Shown in pieces: positions 35,275-43,865 of a stretch of 49,094 bases of DNA. The DNA is from Paracoccaceae bacterium (GTDB lineage Bacteria; Pseudomonadota; Alphaproteobacteria; Rhodobacterales; Rhodobacteraceae). Both the position numbers and the translations under genes were made by a program. Under the pieces are notes generated by a model. That model did not search any database. It was not told the DNA's origin and saw only the letters and a list, made by a program, of their open reading frames with translations. Every line of letters begins with the position of its first letter. Positions within the stretch are counted from its first letter, which is position 1. The stretch covers positions 1 to 49,094 of the forward strand of contig NVUX02000006.1 of the NCBI GenBank assembly GCA_002402045.2, written 5' to 3'.

Positions 35275-36253
35275 CGACAAGAAAAAACCGTTGGTGCAGG
35301 TGAGAAACCTCAAAATGCATTTCCCGATTCATCGCGGTATTCTTAAACGCCAAGTGGGCGCGGTGAAGGCTGTTGATGGCATTAGCTTTGATATTTTTGA
35401 GGGCGAAACCCTTGGTTTGGTTGGGGAATCCGGCTGCGGAAAGTCCACCGTTGGCCGCTGTGTTTTGCGGCTTTATGAGGTGACCGATGGTTCGATAGAG
35501 ATTGACGGCACCGATATTGCCACGCTTTCGGGTGAAGAACTTCGCGCCAAGCGCCCCGAAATGCAGATGATATTTCAGGACCCGCAGGCGAGCCTAAATC
35601 CGCGCATGACTGTGGGGTCTATCATCTCCGAGCCGCTCGACGAGCACCGGAAAATGACCAAAACCGAGAAGCGTGAGAAGGTTGGCGAGCTAATGGATGC
35701 CGTCGGCCTTGCGCGGCGCTTTGCAGACCGCTACCCGCACGAGTTTTCCGGCGGTCAGCGCCAGCGCATCGGCATTGCCCGCGCGCTTGCACTGAACCCC
35801 AAATTCATTGTGTGTGACGAGCCGATTGCCGCGCTGGATGTATCCATTCAGGCGCAAGTGGTGAACCTCCTGGAAGACCTGCAAGAGAAATACGGCCTTA
35901 CGTATCTTTTCATCAGCCACGATCTTTCGATGGTCCGCCATCTCGCGACCCGCGTTGCCGTGATGTATCTGGGCCGATTGGTGGAGCTGGGGGATAGCGA
36001 AACGCTTTATATGAACCCCAAGCACCCCTATACACAGGCTTTGCTTTCCGCGGTGCCACACCCCGACCCAGCGCAAGCGGGCAATATTGACCGTGTTATT
36101 TTGGAGGGTGACGTGCCCTCCCCCGCCAACCCGCCGCCGGGCTGCACCTTTAGCACCCGCTGCCCGCAGGCGCAGTCGATTTGCAAACAAGATTCACCCG
36201 AGTGGCGCGAGATTGGCGAAGGCCACTTTGCCGCCTGCCACTTTATTGAATAA
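35267..36253 (+). CDS. Peptide ABC transporter ATP-binding protein (DppF/OppF type)
   Basis: 328 residues. Walker [27 protein letters not shown], Walker [11 protein letters not shown] and FISHDLSM are complete. The C-terminal Cys-containing extension ([14 protein letters not shown]) matches its partner. The ATG has GGAGG upstream and overlaps the preceding stop. The two ATPases probably form a heterodimer under the two permeases. Confidence 0.93.
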   Translation: MLDDKKKPLVQVRNLKMHFPIHRGILKRQVGAVKAVDGISFDIFEGETLGLVGESGCGKSTVGRCVLRLYEVTDGSIEIDGTDIATLSGEELRAKRPEMQMIFQDPQASLNPRMTVGSIISEPLDEHRKMTKTEKREKVGELMDAVGLARRFADRYPHEFSGGQRQRIGIARALALNPKFIVCDEPIAALDVSIQAQVVNLLEDLQEKYGLTYLFISHDLSMVRHLATRVAVMYLGRLVELGDSETLYMNPKHPYTQALLSAVPHPDPAQAGNIDRVILEGDVPSPANPPPGCTFSTRCPQAQSICKQDSPEWREIGEGHFAACHFIE

Positions 36254-36305
36254 CCCAAAAGCGCGGATCAACCGTGCAGATTTCAACCAACTGAGGAGAA
36301 AAAGT

Positions 36306-38015
36306 ATGACTCTCAAATATCTCATCGCCGGAACGCTGGGGGCTGCTTTGCTGTCCACCACTGCGTTTGGCGAATCCCACATGGCGCAAGGCCGTGATGG
36401 CAACGTTAACATCATTTATTGGCAAGCTGCCTCTATTATGAACCCGTATCTTTCGGGTGGCACAAAAGACATCAACGCCTCTTCCATGGTGATTGAGCCT
36501 TTGGCCCACTACGACGAAAACGGTGCGATGGTCGCAACGCTCGTTGACGAAATTCCAACCGTAGCCAATGGCGGCGTATCAGCTGACCTAACCTCGATCA
36601 CTTGGACCCTTTCTGAAGGCCTGCTATGGTCTGACGGCTCGGCTGTAACTTCGGCTGATGTTGTGTTCACCGCCAACTATTGCATGGACGAAACAGGCGG
36701 CTGCCAGCAGCTTGCTAAATTCGGTGGCGTTGAAAGCGTAGAAGCCATTGACGACCTCACCGTGAAAATCACGTTTGACGGCCCTAAGCCTTTCCCATAC
36801 GGCCCGTTTGTTGGCTCCACTACCCCTATCTTGCAAGCTGCCCAATTTGCAGATTGCATGGGGGTTGCCGCACCAACTTGCACCGCGCAAAACTTCGGTC
36901 CTATCGGCACAGGCCCATTCACCGTAACCGAATTCCGCGCCAATGACGCGATCACGCTTGCGGCCAACCCAAACTACCGGGTAGCTGGCAAACCTGCCTT
37001 CGCAACGGTTAACTTCAAAGGCGGCGGAGACGCAGCAGCCGCTGGCCGTGCCGTACTTGAAACCGGCGAATTTGACTACGCTTGGAACCTCCAGCTTGCG
37101 CCAGAAATTCTGGCCGATATGGAATCCAAAGGTGTTGGCACCGTTCTATCGTCGTTTGGCCCGTTGGTTGAACGCATAATGATCAACATGACCGACCCTT
37201 CTGCTGCCCTCGGTGACGAGCGCTCAACCGTTGCGCACCCGCACCCTTTCATGTCTGACATGGCTGTGCGCCAAGCGCTTTCCATGGCAATTGACCGTCC
37301 TCTGCTGGTTGAAATCGGCTACGGCCAAGCGGGTAAAGTAACCTGTAATGTGCTGCCTGCGCCTGCTATTTATGACTCGCCAAACAATGCGGGCTGTGAA
37401 ATGCAAGACATCGCCGGCGCCAATGCGCTGCTCGATGCGGCTGGCTGGGAGCGTGGCTCTGACGGCGTACGCTCAAAAGACGGCGTTCGTCTTTCGATCC
37501 TTTACCAAACATCAACCAACGCTGTGCGTCAGGACTTCCAAGCCCTGATCAAACAGTGGTGGGCTGAAATTGGCATTGAGACCGAGCTGAAAAACATCTC
37601 TGGTGGTGTTTTCTTCGGGGGCGACCAATCTTCGCCTGATACATTCCAGAAGCTGTTTGCTGATCTGGAAATGTATGCCAACAACTTTGATGGCACTGAC
37701 CCTGAAGCCTATATGGCCCGCTGGGCGTGCGGTGAGATTCCATCACCAGAAAACGCATGGCTGGGCGGCAACATGCCCCGCCATTGTAACGCTGACTATG
37801 ACGCGATGGTTGCAGAAATGGGCGGCACAGCAGACCTTGCAGAGCGGGCGCGCCTCGCGATCGCGATGAACGACATGCTGATGCAGAGCTACACCATTAT
37901 ACCACTGGTTCACCGTGGTAATGTTTCAGGTGTTGTTAACACCCTCGAAGGTGTGAAGCTTAACGCTTGGGATTCAGAGCTATGGAACATAGCTGACTGG
38001 TCTCGCTCAGAGTAA
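36306..38015 (+). CDS. Peptide ABC transporter substrate-binding protein
   Basis: 569 residues. A Sec signal peptide (MTLKYLIAGTLGAALLSTTAFGES) is cleaved near residue 22. The mature family 5 solute-binding protein (SBP_bac_5) shows LTSITWTLSEGLLWSDGSAVTSADVV, GPIGTGPFTVTEF and MAIDRPLLVEIGYG. The start has GAGGAG upstream, and a longer open frame to 36087 reads back into the ATPase gene and is discarded. It is placed between the ATPases and the permeases and followed by a hairpin, which may give it a higher mRNA level. Confidence 0.93.
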   Translation: MTLKYLIAGTLGAALLSTTAFGESHMAQGRDGNVNIIYWQAASIMNPYLSGGTKDINASSMVIEPLAHYDENGAMVATLVDEIPTVANGGVSADLTSITWTLSEGLLWSDGSAVTSADVVFTANYCMDETGGCQQLAKFGGVESVEAIDDLTVKITFDGPKPFPYGPFVGSTTPILQAAQFADCMGVAAPTCTAQNFGPIGTGPFTVTEFRANDAITLAANPNYRVAGKPAFATVNFKGGGDAAAAGRAVLETGEFDYAWNLQLAPEILADMESKGVGTVLSSFGPLVERIMINMTDPSAALGDERSTVAHPHPFMSDMAVRQALSMAIDRPLLVEIGYGQAGKVTCNVLPAPAIYDSPNNAGCEMQDIAGANALLDAAGWERGSDGVRSKDGVRLSILYQTSTNAVRQDFQALIKQWWAEIGIETELKNISGGVFFGGDQSSPDTFQKLFADLEMYANNFDGTDPEAYMARWACGEIPSPENAWLGGNMPRHCNADYDAMVAEMGGTADLAERARLAIAMNDMLMQSYTIIPLVHRGNVSGVVNTLEGVKLNAWDSELWNIADWSRSE

Positions 38016-38023
38016 TCAACCTA

Positions 38024-38056
38024 TTGGTAGCTCCGGCCGAGTGCCGGGGCTGCCAA
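38024..38056 (+). promoter_or_regulatory. Intra-operon hairpin after the substrate-binding protein gene
   Basis: A 14-base stem (38024-38037 with 38043-38056, two G-T pairs) around CGAGT begins eight bases after the stop codon and is followed by a T-rich stretch with interruptions. It could partly terminate transcription or protect the upstream mRNA. Confidence 0.6.
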
Positions 38057-38068
38057 CCACTTTTCTTC

Positions 38069-38127
38069 CGTTTTTTATGAACGAAAAACGCGTATTTTTT
38101 CCGCTTTTTATAGACGAAAAGCGCGTA
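38069..38127 (+). repeat. Twin 26-base hairpin repeats with a compensatory change
   Basis: Two copies, 38069-38094 and 38102-38127, agree at most positions. Each contains an AT-rich stem: CGTTTTT with AAAAACG in copy 1 and CGCTTTTT with AAAAGCG in copy 2. A T-A pair in one is a C-G pair in the other, which keeps the stem. Both end in GCGCGTA or ACGCGTA. They sit in the gap before the permease ribosome site. Confidence 0.6.
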
Positions 38128-38148
38128 AACTGATTTGCCGAGGCACTT

Positions 38149-39177
38149 ATGCTTAATTTCACACTCCGTCGCCTGATGTACACCATCCCGACGCTTTTGC
38201 TGATCAGTTTCATCATATTTATTGTGTTGGACCTTGCCCCGAATGACCCAACGGGCAACCTGCCCTTGACCATCCCGCCCGAAGTGCGTGCAAAAATCCG
38301 CGCGAGCCTTGGGCTCGATGCCCCGATGTATATCCGCTATCTGCTCTGGTGCCAGCAGTTCTTCATCAACGAACCACTGAACCTGTTTAACGAATGGTTT
38401 GGTTGGTGTATTGGCGATTGTGAAGGTCGCCTGCGGGTTACCAGCTGGGCAACGCGTAGCCCGGTGGTAGACCTGATTGCCGAGCGTATGCCACAAACCC
38501 TGTGGGTGGTTGGCATGTCTTACGTGGTGGGGATCATGATCGCCCTGCCGATCGGTGTGATCTCGGCCTATAAGCAATATAGCTGGTTTGACCAGTTTGG
38601 CACCCTCATTGCCATGATCGGCTTTTCGGTGCCGACGTTTTTTACCGGTGTTTTACTGATCGTGATCTTCTCGGTCTGGATGCCGAATGATAGCTTCTTC
38701 TGGCTGCCCTCGATTTATGACACCACGCTAGATGTGGTGGATTGGGACAGTTTTGTGAAGCAAATGCGGCAAATGATCATGCCGGTAATGGTGCTGGCGC
38801 TCTATAATGCGGCCCAGATTAGCCGTTTTATGCGGGCCTCGATGCTGGATAACCTTAGCCAAGATTATGTGCGCACAGCCCGCGCCAAAGGCTTGAAAGA
38901 AAAAACCGTGCTGCTGGTGCATGTGCTGCGCAACTCAATGATCCCTGTGGTGACAGTGATTGCGCTTGGCATTCCGCAAGTTTTTGGCGGGGCCATTATT
39001 ACCGAGCAAATCTTTAAGGTGAACGGCCTTGGCCAGCTTCTGATTATCGGCATTCAAGGCGCTGATATCCCGCTCGTGCAAACCCTCACCTTCCTATTCG
39101 CGGTACTTATCGTGCTGTTTAACCTTGTGGCCGACGTGCTCTACGGCCTACTAGACCCGAGGATCCGCTATGACTAA
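38149..39177 (+). CDS. Peptide ABC transporter permease (DppB type)
   Basis: 342 residues, with about six helices. A first helix (RRLMYTIPTLLLISFIIFIVL) is followed by a large periplasmic loop and the core domain with the EAA-type loop (YVRTARAKGLKEKTVLLVHVLRNSMIPV). The family end LLDPRIRYD is present. It overlaps the next permease gene by eight bases. Confidence 0.93.
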   Translation: MLNFTLRRLMYTIPTLLLISFIIFIVLDLAPNDPTGNLPLTIPPEVRAKIRASLGLDAPMYIRYLLWCQQFFINEPLNLFNEWFGWCIGDCEGRLRVTSWATRSPVVDLIAERMPQTLWVVGMSYVVGIMIALPIGVISAYKQYSWFDQFGTLIAMIGFSVPTFFTGVLLIVIFSVWMPNDSFFWLPSIYDTTLDVVDWDSFVKQMRQMIMPVMVLALYNAAQISRFMRASMLDNLSQDYVRTARAKGLKEKTVLLVHVLRNSMIPVVTVIALGIPQVFGGAIITEQIFKVNGLGQLLIIGIQGADIPLVQTLTFLFAVLIVLFNLVADVLYGLLDPRIRYD

Positions 39178-40084
39178 TGCGACCGCAGAAATTAAAGACG
39201 ACCGTAAATATCGCTCGCTCTGGGGCGATGTCTGGAGCCAGTTTCGCACCCATCGCGGGGCGATGATCGGCAGTTTTGTCTTTATTGGCATTTTGCTTGC
39301 CGTATCCATTGGCCCCTATCTCTGGACGCTGGACCCAAACTATGCCGACGTGCGTAACCGCAACCAAGGCATGAGCTGGGGCCACCCTTTTGGCACCGAT
39401 CAACTGGGCCATGATATGCTGGCGCAAGTGCTGCAAGGCGGGCGGATATCTATTGCTGTGGGCCTTACGGCCATGATGCTCTCGTTGGTGCTGGGCACGT
39501 TTGTTGGCGTGCTGGCGGGCTATTTCAAACGCTTGGATGGCATACTGATGCGGGGCACAGACCTGTTTTTGGCCTTGCCGATTTTGCCGCTGCTGCTGGT
39601 TATCATCATGCTGTTTCGCGATACGCTACGCGGAATGTTTGGCCCTGAAACCGGCATATTCATCCTGATCGTGTTTATCATTGGCATCACCAGCTGGATG
39701 CAAACCGCCCGCATTGTGCGCGGCGATGTGTTGGCCCTAAAAGAGCGCGAGTTTATCCTTGCCGCCAATTCCATCGGAACGCCCGCAAGGCGGGTCATCT
39801 CACGGCATATCATGCCTAACATCCTGTCGCCAATCATGGTCTCGGCCACGCTGGGTATCGCCACAGCTATCATCACCGAAAGCTCGCTGAGCTTCCTCGG
39901 CCTTGGCTTCCCGTCAGATTTCCCGACATGGGGCCGGTTGTTATTTGATGGCACCCAGCGCATTGCGCAAGCGCCTAGCCGCGTCATCTTCCCCGGCCTT
40001 GCGATCTCGCTCACCGTGCTCAGTGTGAACTTTATTGGCGATGGTTTGCGGGATGCATTGGACCCCCGTATTCGCGGCCGCTAA
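39170..40084 (+). CDS. Peptide ABC transporter permease (DppC type)
   Basis: 304 residues. A DppC/OppC N-terminal helix (RGAMIGSFVFIGILLAVS) is followed by FGTDQLGHDMLAQVLQGGRIS, the signature of this subunit. The EAA loop (EFILAANSIGTPARRVISRHI) and the end DGLRDALDPRIRGR are complete. It ends the operon; a repeat-rich stretch follows. Confidence 0.93.
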   Translation: MTNATAEIKDDRKYRSLWGDVWSQFRTHRGAMIGSFVFIGILLAVSIGPYLWTLDPNYADVRNRNQGMSWGHPFGTDQLGHDMLAQVLQGGRISIAVGLTAMMLSLVLGTFVGVLAGYFKRLDGILMRGTDLFLALPILPLLLVIIMLFRDTLRGMFGPETGIFILIVFIIGITSWMQTARIVRGDVLALKEREFILAANSIGTPARRVISRHIMPNILSPIMVSATLGIATAIITESSLSFLGLGFPSDFPTWGRLLFDGTQRIAQAPSRVIFPGLAISLTVLSVNFIGDGLRDALDPRIRGR

Positions 40085-40095
40085 CGGCTCCCGCC

Positions 40096-40215
40096 TGCCG
40101 GATGGTTTTGCTACGCAAAACACCGGCAGTTGGGCGTGGCCTCGCTACGCTCGGCAGGGGCTTTGCCCCTCTGCGCGAGCGCATTCACCCCAGAGTACTT
40201 AGCAAAGAATGAAGG
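40096..40215. repeat. Hairpin-rich intergenic repeat between convergent genes
   Basis: A long stem (40096-40128, GCCGG..GTTTTGC with GCAAAAC.CCGGC), then AGGGGC-TTT-GCCCCT (40156-40170) and GCGCGAGCGC. The tail (40165 to about 40215: CCCCTCTGCGCGAGCGC, CACCCCAGAGTACTT..AATGAAG) matches the layout of the element at 47925-47985. It sits at the end of the peptide transporter operon and the convergent DUF1223 gene and may mark a bidirectional transcript end. Confidence 0.65.
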
Positions 40216-40217
40216 TT

Positions 40218-40916
40218 TTAGTGGCTTAGCTTTGTTGCCGCATAAATCTCGCCCGGCCCTGGCGCCTGAATGATGACAACGTATTCACCGGCTTCAGCTT
40301 GTGGTACGCTCACCGTGGCGGTGCCATTGCCATCCCAACGCCCCAAGGTTTCCCAACTTTTTACGATATTAATATAGTCTATGGTTCTGCCCGCATTTTC
40401 GCCGCGTTCAATCACCACGGTTTCGCTTTCCGAAAAGCGTACAAGAAAGATATCAGCTTCTAAAGTCGCACCACTTAAGGCCTCCATGCGGATGCTGATT
40501 CCGCGTCCTTCATTGCGCGCCGTAACCTGGACTTTGGGGGCAATTTCTTCGGCTTGCATGATTTGGCGCTGAATTTCATCATTGCGCGAGCCGACCATAT
40601 AGTGAACACCCTGCACCACCATTTGCGGCGTATAAACCGAGCGCTCATTCCATGCGCGGGCATAGAGCCGCTGGCGGTTTGAGTATTCCGGCTTCGCAAA
40701 ATCATCAGCCCAGCCAAGATAGTCCCAATAATCAACATGGAACGCGAGGGCTATGATATTATCATGGGTGGCGAGGCTGGCCAACAGTCTATCAGCTGGC
40801 GGGCAGGAGGAGCACCCTTGCGACGTATACAGCTCCACCACTACGGGGTTTTCGGCATTAGCAACAACAGGCGCTAGCAGCAGTGCCGCCCCCAAAAATA
40901 AGTTTACCTTGGACAT
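40218..40916 (-). CDS. DUF1223-domain protein, thioredoxin-like
   Basis: 232 residues from the ATG with GAGG upstream. A Sec signal peptide ends VANAEN. The conserved motif VVELYTSQGCSSCPPAD with a CxxC pair, followed by LAFHVDYWDYLGWADDFA and ERSVYTPQMVVQG, is the DUF1223 signature. Thioredoxin-like folds with this CxxC suggest a periplasmic redox role. No partner is adjacent. Confidence 0.9.
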   Translation of the reverse strand: MSKVNLFLGAALLLAPVVANAENPVVVELYTSQGCSSCPPADRLLASLATHDNIIALAFHVDYWDYLGWADDFAKPEYSNRQRLYARAWNERSVYTPQMVVQGVHYMVGSRNDEIQRQIMQAEEIAPKVQVTARNEGRGISIRMEALSGATLEADIFLVRFSESETVVIERGENAGRTIDYINIVKSWETLGRWDGNGTATVSVPQAEAGEYVVIIQAPGPGEIYAATKLSH

Positions 40917-40972
40917 ACGAATCCTCAATTACATTTGCAGGAACCATAGCGCGCCCGAATAGGGATTTCCAT

Positions 40973-41464
40973 TCAACCCTTCGCGAGGTGTTGTGATCGG
41001 CTCATCTTATTGGCCGCCAGTGCCACCAGATAAAGCCCAAGCACAAGATAGAACCCCGCCATTGCATTTTCAGGAAACACCATCCGGCTCATTATCCGCC
41101 CCGGCATAAAGGTAAACACGCCCGCGACCCCGAGCGCCCAGAAATACAGCCCTTTCATGCTGGCTTGGTGCGCCGCGATCCGGCCCTTGCGGGCATGGTT
41201 GATGCCGTTTATCAGCCCCCAAGCCCCCAGTAGGGTAAGGAGGTGGATCGGGCTAAATGGCCCTACCAGCCGGATTTGCCAAATAAACGCCGAGCTTACA
41301 ATCGCCAGCCCCATGGCCAGCGCCCAGAACTTTCCCAGCTGCTTGTGCAATGTGGTACCTTTGCGGCCATAGATAATGACCGGCCCCAGCACCGCGGCTA
41401 TAGTGGCGCTTATGGCGTGGGTTTGAATGACGAGGCCGGCTTCGAGCAAGGGCGTGAGAGACAT
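40973..41464 (-). CDS. DUF2306-family membrane protein
   Basis: 163 residues, four hydrophobic segments (SATIAAVLGPVIIYGR, FWALAMGLAIVSSAFIW, IHLLTLLGAWGLINGINHA, MAGFYLVLGLYLVALAA), with the family-typical GKFWALAMG and HQASMKGLYFWALGVAGVFTF. Function unknown. It is divergent from a membrane-bound LytTR regulator, a pairing that suggests regulation by it. Confidence 0.85.
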   Translation of the reverse strand: MSLTPLLEAGLVIQTHAISATIAAVLGPVIIYGRKGTTLHKQLGKFWALAMGLAIVSSAFIWQIRLVGPFSPIHLLTLLGAWGLINGINHARKGRIAAHQASMKGLYFWALGVAGVFTFMPGRIMSRMVFPENAMAGFYLVLGLYLVALAANKMSRSQHLAKG

Positions 41465-41506
41465 AGAAAACTCCTGTTAAAATGGGTTGCCCTCACGGCT
41501 TGGCCC

Positions 41507-41532
41507 ATTAAACTGCGCCGTTAAACCGCACA
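41507..41532. promoter_or_regulatory. Tandem 13-base direct repeat in the DUF2306/LytTR intergenic region
   Basis: ATTAAACTGCGCC (41507-41519) is followed at once by GTTAAACCGCACA (41520-41532). The shared core is TTAAAC.GC. LytTR proteins bind direct repeats, so this is a candidate operator for the divergent genes. The repeat spacing is shorter than classical LytTR sites. Confidence 0.4.
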
Positions 41533-41555
41533 TCCGTATAGGGGCCGTTATCTTC

Positions 41556-42305
41556 GTGAAATCCACTGTTTTACAGCTTACGCTTCGTAGAATGCACGGG
41601 GCTTTTACCAAACCAAAAGTCTTGGGCGGCATTGTGATAGCGGCTGTGTTGCTAGGGGTTTCCGGCCCGTTTCAAACCTATGAGGCCTTCGCCCTGCCCG
41701 CTCGCCTTGCCTATTGGCTGCTCATCTGCACGCTGACTCTGGCGGCTGGCTTTTTTGCTGGCACCTATGTGGAGGCGGTGCTGGAAAGGCGGCTTTCTGA
41801 GTGGCCGCGTTTTATATTCTCCAGTATCGCCACAGCCATCGCCGTTGTTGTCACGGTATTTTTGGTCAACCTTCTCAGCGCCAGCACACCCCTGCCCGGG
41901 CCTGAGGCCATGCTGCTGCTTGGGGGATACGTCAGCATCGTGTCCTTCGCTGTTTCGGCAGCTTTCAAGCTTTTTGGCGTAAAACAACTGCCAAAAACAG
42001 CTACCCTCCTTGCCCGGCTCCCTCTCGAAAAACGCGGGCCACTGATCTCGCTTTCCGTGCAAGACCATTATACCGAAGTGACCACCAGCAAAGGCACCCA
42101 CCTTGTGTTGATCCGCCTTTCAGACGCCATAGCCGAGGCCGGCGAAGGCCTGCAAATTCACCGGTCTCATTGGGTGGCGCTCAAGGCTATTGCCAAGGTT
42201 CGCCGCCAATCCGGCAAGGTGGAGCTGACCACCGCCAACGGGACTGTGCTGCCTGTCAGCCGGTCATACCTGCCAGCCGTTAAGGCGGCGGGGTTGCTGC
42301 CATGA
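41556..42305 (+). CDS. Membrane-anchored LytTR transcriptional regulator
   Basis: 249 residues with the GTG start used here; a TTG 69 bases upstream and an ATG at 41592 are alternatives. Four hydrophobic segments fill residues about 20-145 (LGGIVIAAVLLGVSGP, LAYWLLICTLTLAAGFFAG, FSSIATAIAVVVTVFLV, AMLLLGGYVSIVSFAVSAA). The C-terminal LytTR domain (about 165-245) contains LISLSVQDHYTEVTTSKG, LQIHRSHWVALKAIAKV and LPVSRSYLPAV. The protein would bind DNA while in the membrane. It overlaps the plsC start by four bases. Confidence 0.82.
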   Translation: MKSTVLQLTLRRMHGAFTKPKVLGGIVIAAVLLGVSGPFQTYEAFALPARLAYWLLICTLTLAAGFFAGTYVEAVLERRLSEWPRFIFSSIATAIAVVVTVFLVNLLSASTPLPGPEAMLLLGGYVSIVSFAVSAAFKLFGVKQLPKTATLLARLPLEKRGPLISLSVQDHYTEVTTSKGTHLVLIRLSDAIAEAGEGLQIHRSHWVALKAIAKVRRQSGKVELTTANGTVLPVSRSYLPAVKAAGLLP

Positions 42306-42934
42306 AGCGGCTATTGGCCCACATAATAGCCGGAGCGATTGTAATTTTTGCACGGGTAATTACCGCTGTGCGGGCCGATTGGAAGGGCGTTGCCCCTGCC
42401 CCTACACGGCGGGTTTATTTTGCCAACCACACCAGCAACGCTGATTTCATTTTGCTTTGGGCGGCCATTCCGCCGCAATTCCGCCGCCACACCCGCCCTG
42501 TGGCGGCTGCTGATTATTGGTTAAAAACCAAGTTTCGCAGTTTTATTGGCCAAGACGTCGTGCGCGGTGTTTTGATAGACCGCAATCCCGAAACCCGTTC
42601 GGAAGACCCTGTGGCGCAAATGGCGGAAGCCACCGACGCCGGGGCCTCGCTGATCATCTTCCCCGAGGGCCAGCGCAACATGACAGGCGAAACGCTGCTG
42701 CCCTTCAAAACCGGACTTTTCCACCTTGCCACTGCGCGGCCCGCGCTAGAGCTGGTGCCAGTGTGGATTGAAAACCTAAACCGCGTAATGCCCAAGGGCG
42801 AGATCATTCCGGTGCCATTCCTTTGCACCGTCACCTTTGGCGCGCCTTTGGCATATAGCCCTGATAAAGCCCGCTTTTTGCAAGCCGCCTATGATGCGGT
42901 TTTGGCCCTAAAACCTGATATGAGAGATGGCTGA
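42302..42934 (+). CDS. 1-acyl-sn-glycerol-3-phosphate acyltransferase family protein (PlsC-like)
   Basis: 210 residues. The catalytic HX4D motif is N42-H43-T-S-N-A-D48. The second block, LIIFPEGQRNMTGETLLPFKTGLFHLA, matches the FPEG.R..... substrate motif, with Gln replacing Thr. An N-terminal hydrophobic anchor (about 5-22) is present. It would acylate lysophosphatidate or a related lipid. It is followed by cdsA with an eight-base overlap. Confidence 0.88.
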   Translation: MKRLLAHIIAGAIVIFARVITAVRADWKGVAPAPTRRVYFANHTSNADFILLWAAIPPQFRRHTRPVAAADYWLKTKFRSFIGQDVVRGVLIDRNPETRSEDPVAQMAEATDAGASLIIFPEGQRNMTGETLLPFKTGLFHLATARPALELVPVWIENLNRVMPKGEIIPVPFLCTVTFGAPLAYSPDKARFLQAAYDAVLALKPDMRDG

Positions 42935-43865
42935 AATGTCTGAGCTGCACATCCTTTTCACCGGCCTACTGGTCCTGCTCCTAATCGCGACCATCGTGGC
43001 GCATATGATGAACAAGCGCCGCCCAAGCCCCTCGGTAGACAACCTGATCGCACGCATAAACGCGTGGTGGATTATGGTGCTGGCGCTGGCTTTTGCCTTT
43101 GCCCTTGGCCGCACTGCCATGGTGCTGCTCTTTGCCTTCGCCTCGTTTAATGCCCTGCGAGAATTTGTCACCATCGCCGCCACCCGCCGCGAAGATCACC
43201 TCGCCGTTGCTGCTGCGTTTTTCGTCATCCTGCCGCTGCAATATTACATGATCTGGATGGACTGGTACGGCATGTTTTCGATTTTCATTCCGGTGTACGC
43301 GTTCCTCCTCATGCCCATCGTGGCGGTGCTAAAAGGCGAAACACAGGATTTTCTGGTACGCATAGCCTCGCTGCAATGGGCCCTGATGATCGCGGTGTAT
43401 TGCGTGTCTTATGTGCCGGTTTTCCTGTCGCTAGATATCCCCGGTTTTGAGGGTAAAAACCTGCTGCTCATCGCCTTTCTTATCCTCATCGTTCAGCTTT
43501 CTGACGTGCTGCAATATGTGTGGGGCAAGGCCATTGGCCGCCATAAAATCGCCCCGCGTCTCTCCCCAAGCAAAACCGTGGAAGGCTTTCTCGGCGGGGT
43601 TATTTCAGCCACCCTCATCGGGGCGGCCATGTTTTGGATCACGCCGTTTTCCCCTTGGCAGGCGGGCCTTATGGCGCTCGGCATTTCCCTGATGGGCTTT
43701 TTTGGCGGACTCGTAATGTCTGCCATCAAGCGCGACCGCGGGGTGAAAGACTGGGGAGATACCATCGCAGGCCATGGCGGATTTTTGGACAGGTTAGACT
43801 CGCTCGTCTTTGCCGCGCCGTTGTTTTTTCACCTCACCCGCTTTTTCTGGATGACCAACCTATGA
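42927..43865 (+). CDS. CDP-diglyceride synthase family protein (CdsA-like)
   Basis: 312 residues, eight or so hydrophobic segments. The CDS signature is nearly complete: SAIKRDRGVKDWGDTIAGHG continuing GFLDRLDSL, with the KR and KD residues, HGG and DR. A start three codons later (MSELHI) is also possible. It makes CDP-diacylglycerol from phosphatidate and CTP. This is probably a second copy for a special lipid, as it is embedded between a PlsC-like enzyme and an atypical transferase. Confidence 0.9.
   Translation: MAEMSELHILFTGLLVLLLIATIVAHMMNKRRPSPSVDNLIARINAWWIMVLALAFAFALGRTAMVLLFAFASFNALREFVTIAATRREDHLAVAAAFFVILPLQYYMIWMDWYGMFSIFIPVYAFLLMPIVAVLKGETQDFLVRIASLQWALMIAVYCVSYVPVFLSLDIPGFEGKNLLLIAFLILIVQLSDVLQYVWGKAIGRHKIAPRLSPSKTVEGFLGGVISATLIGAAMFWITPFSPWQAGLMALGISLMGFFGGLVMSAIKRDRGVKDWGDTIAGHGGFLDRLDSLVFAAPLFFHLTRFFWMTNL

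Noticed and set aside
36087-36305. Extended N-terminus of the peptide-binding protein
   Set aside because: It overlaps the ATPase gene in another frame, while the internal ATG has a good ribosome site and a signal peptide.
38016-38577. Lys-rich minus-strand frame across the intergenic hairpins
   Set aside because: Its KKRKK stretches come from the AT-rich hairpin repeats and the rest is antisense to the permease gene.
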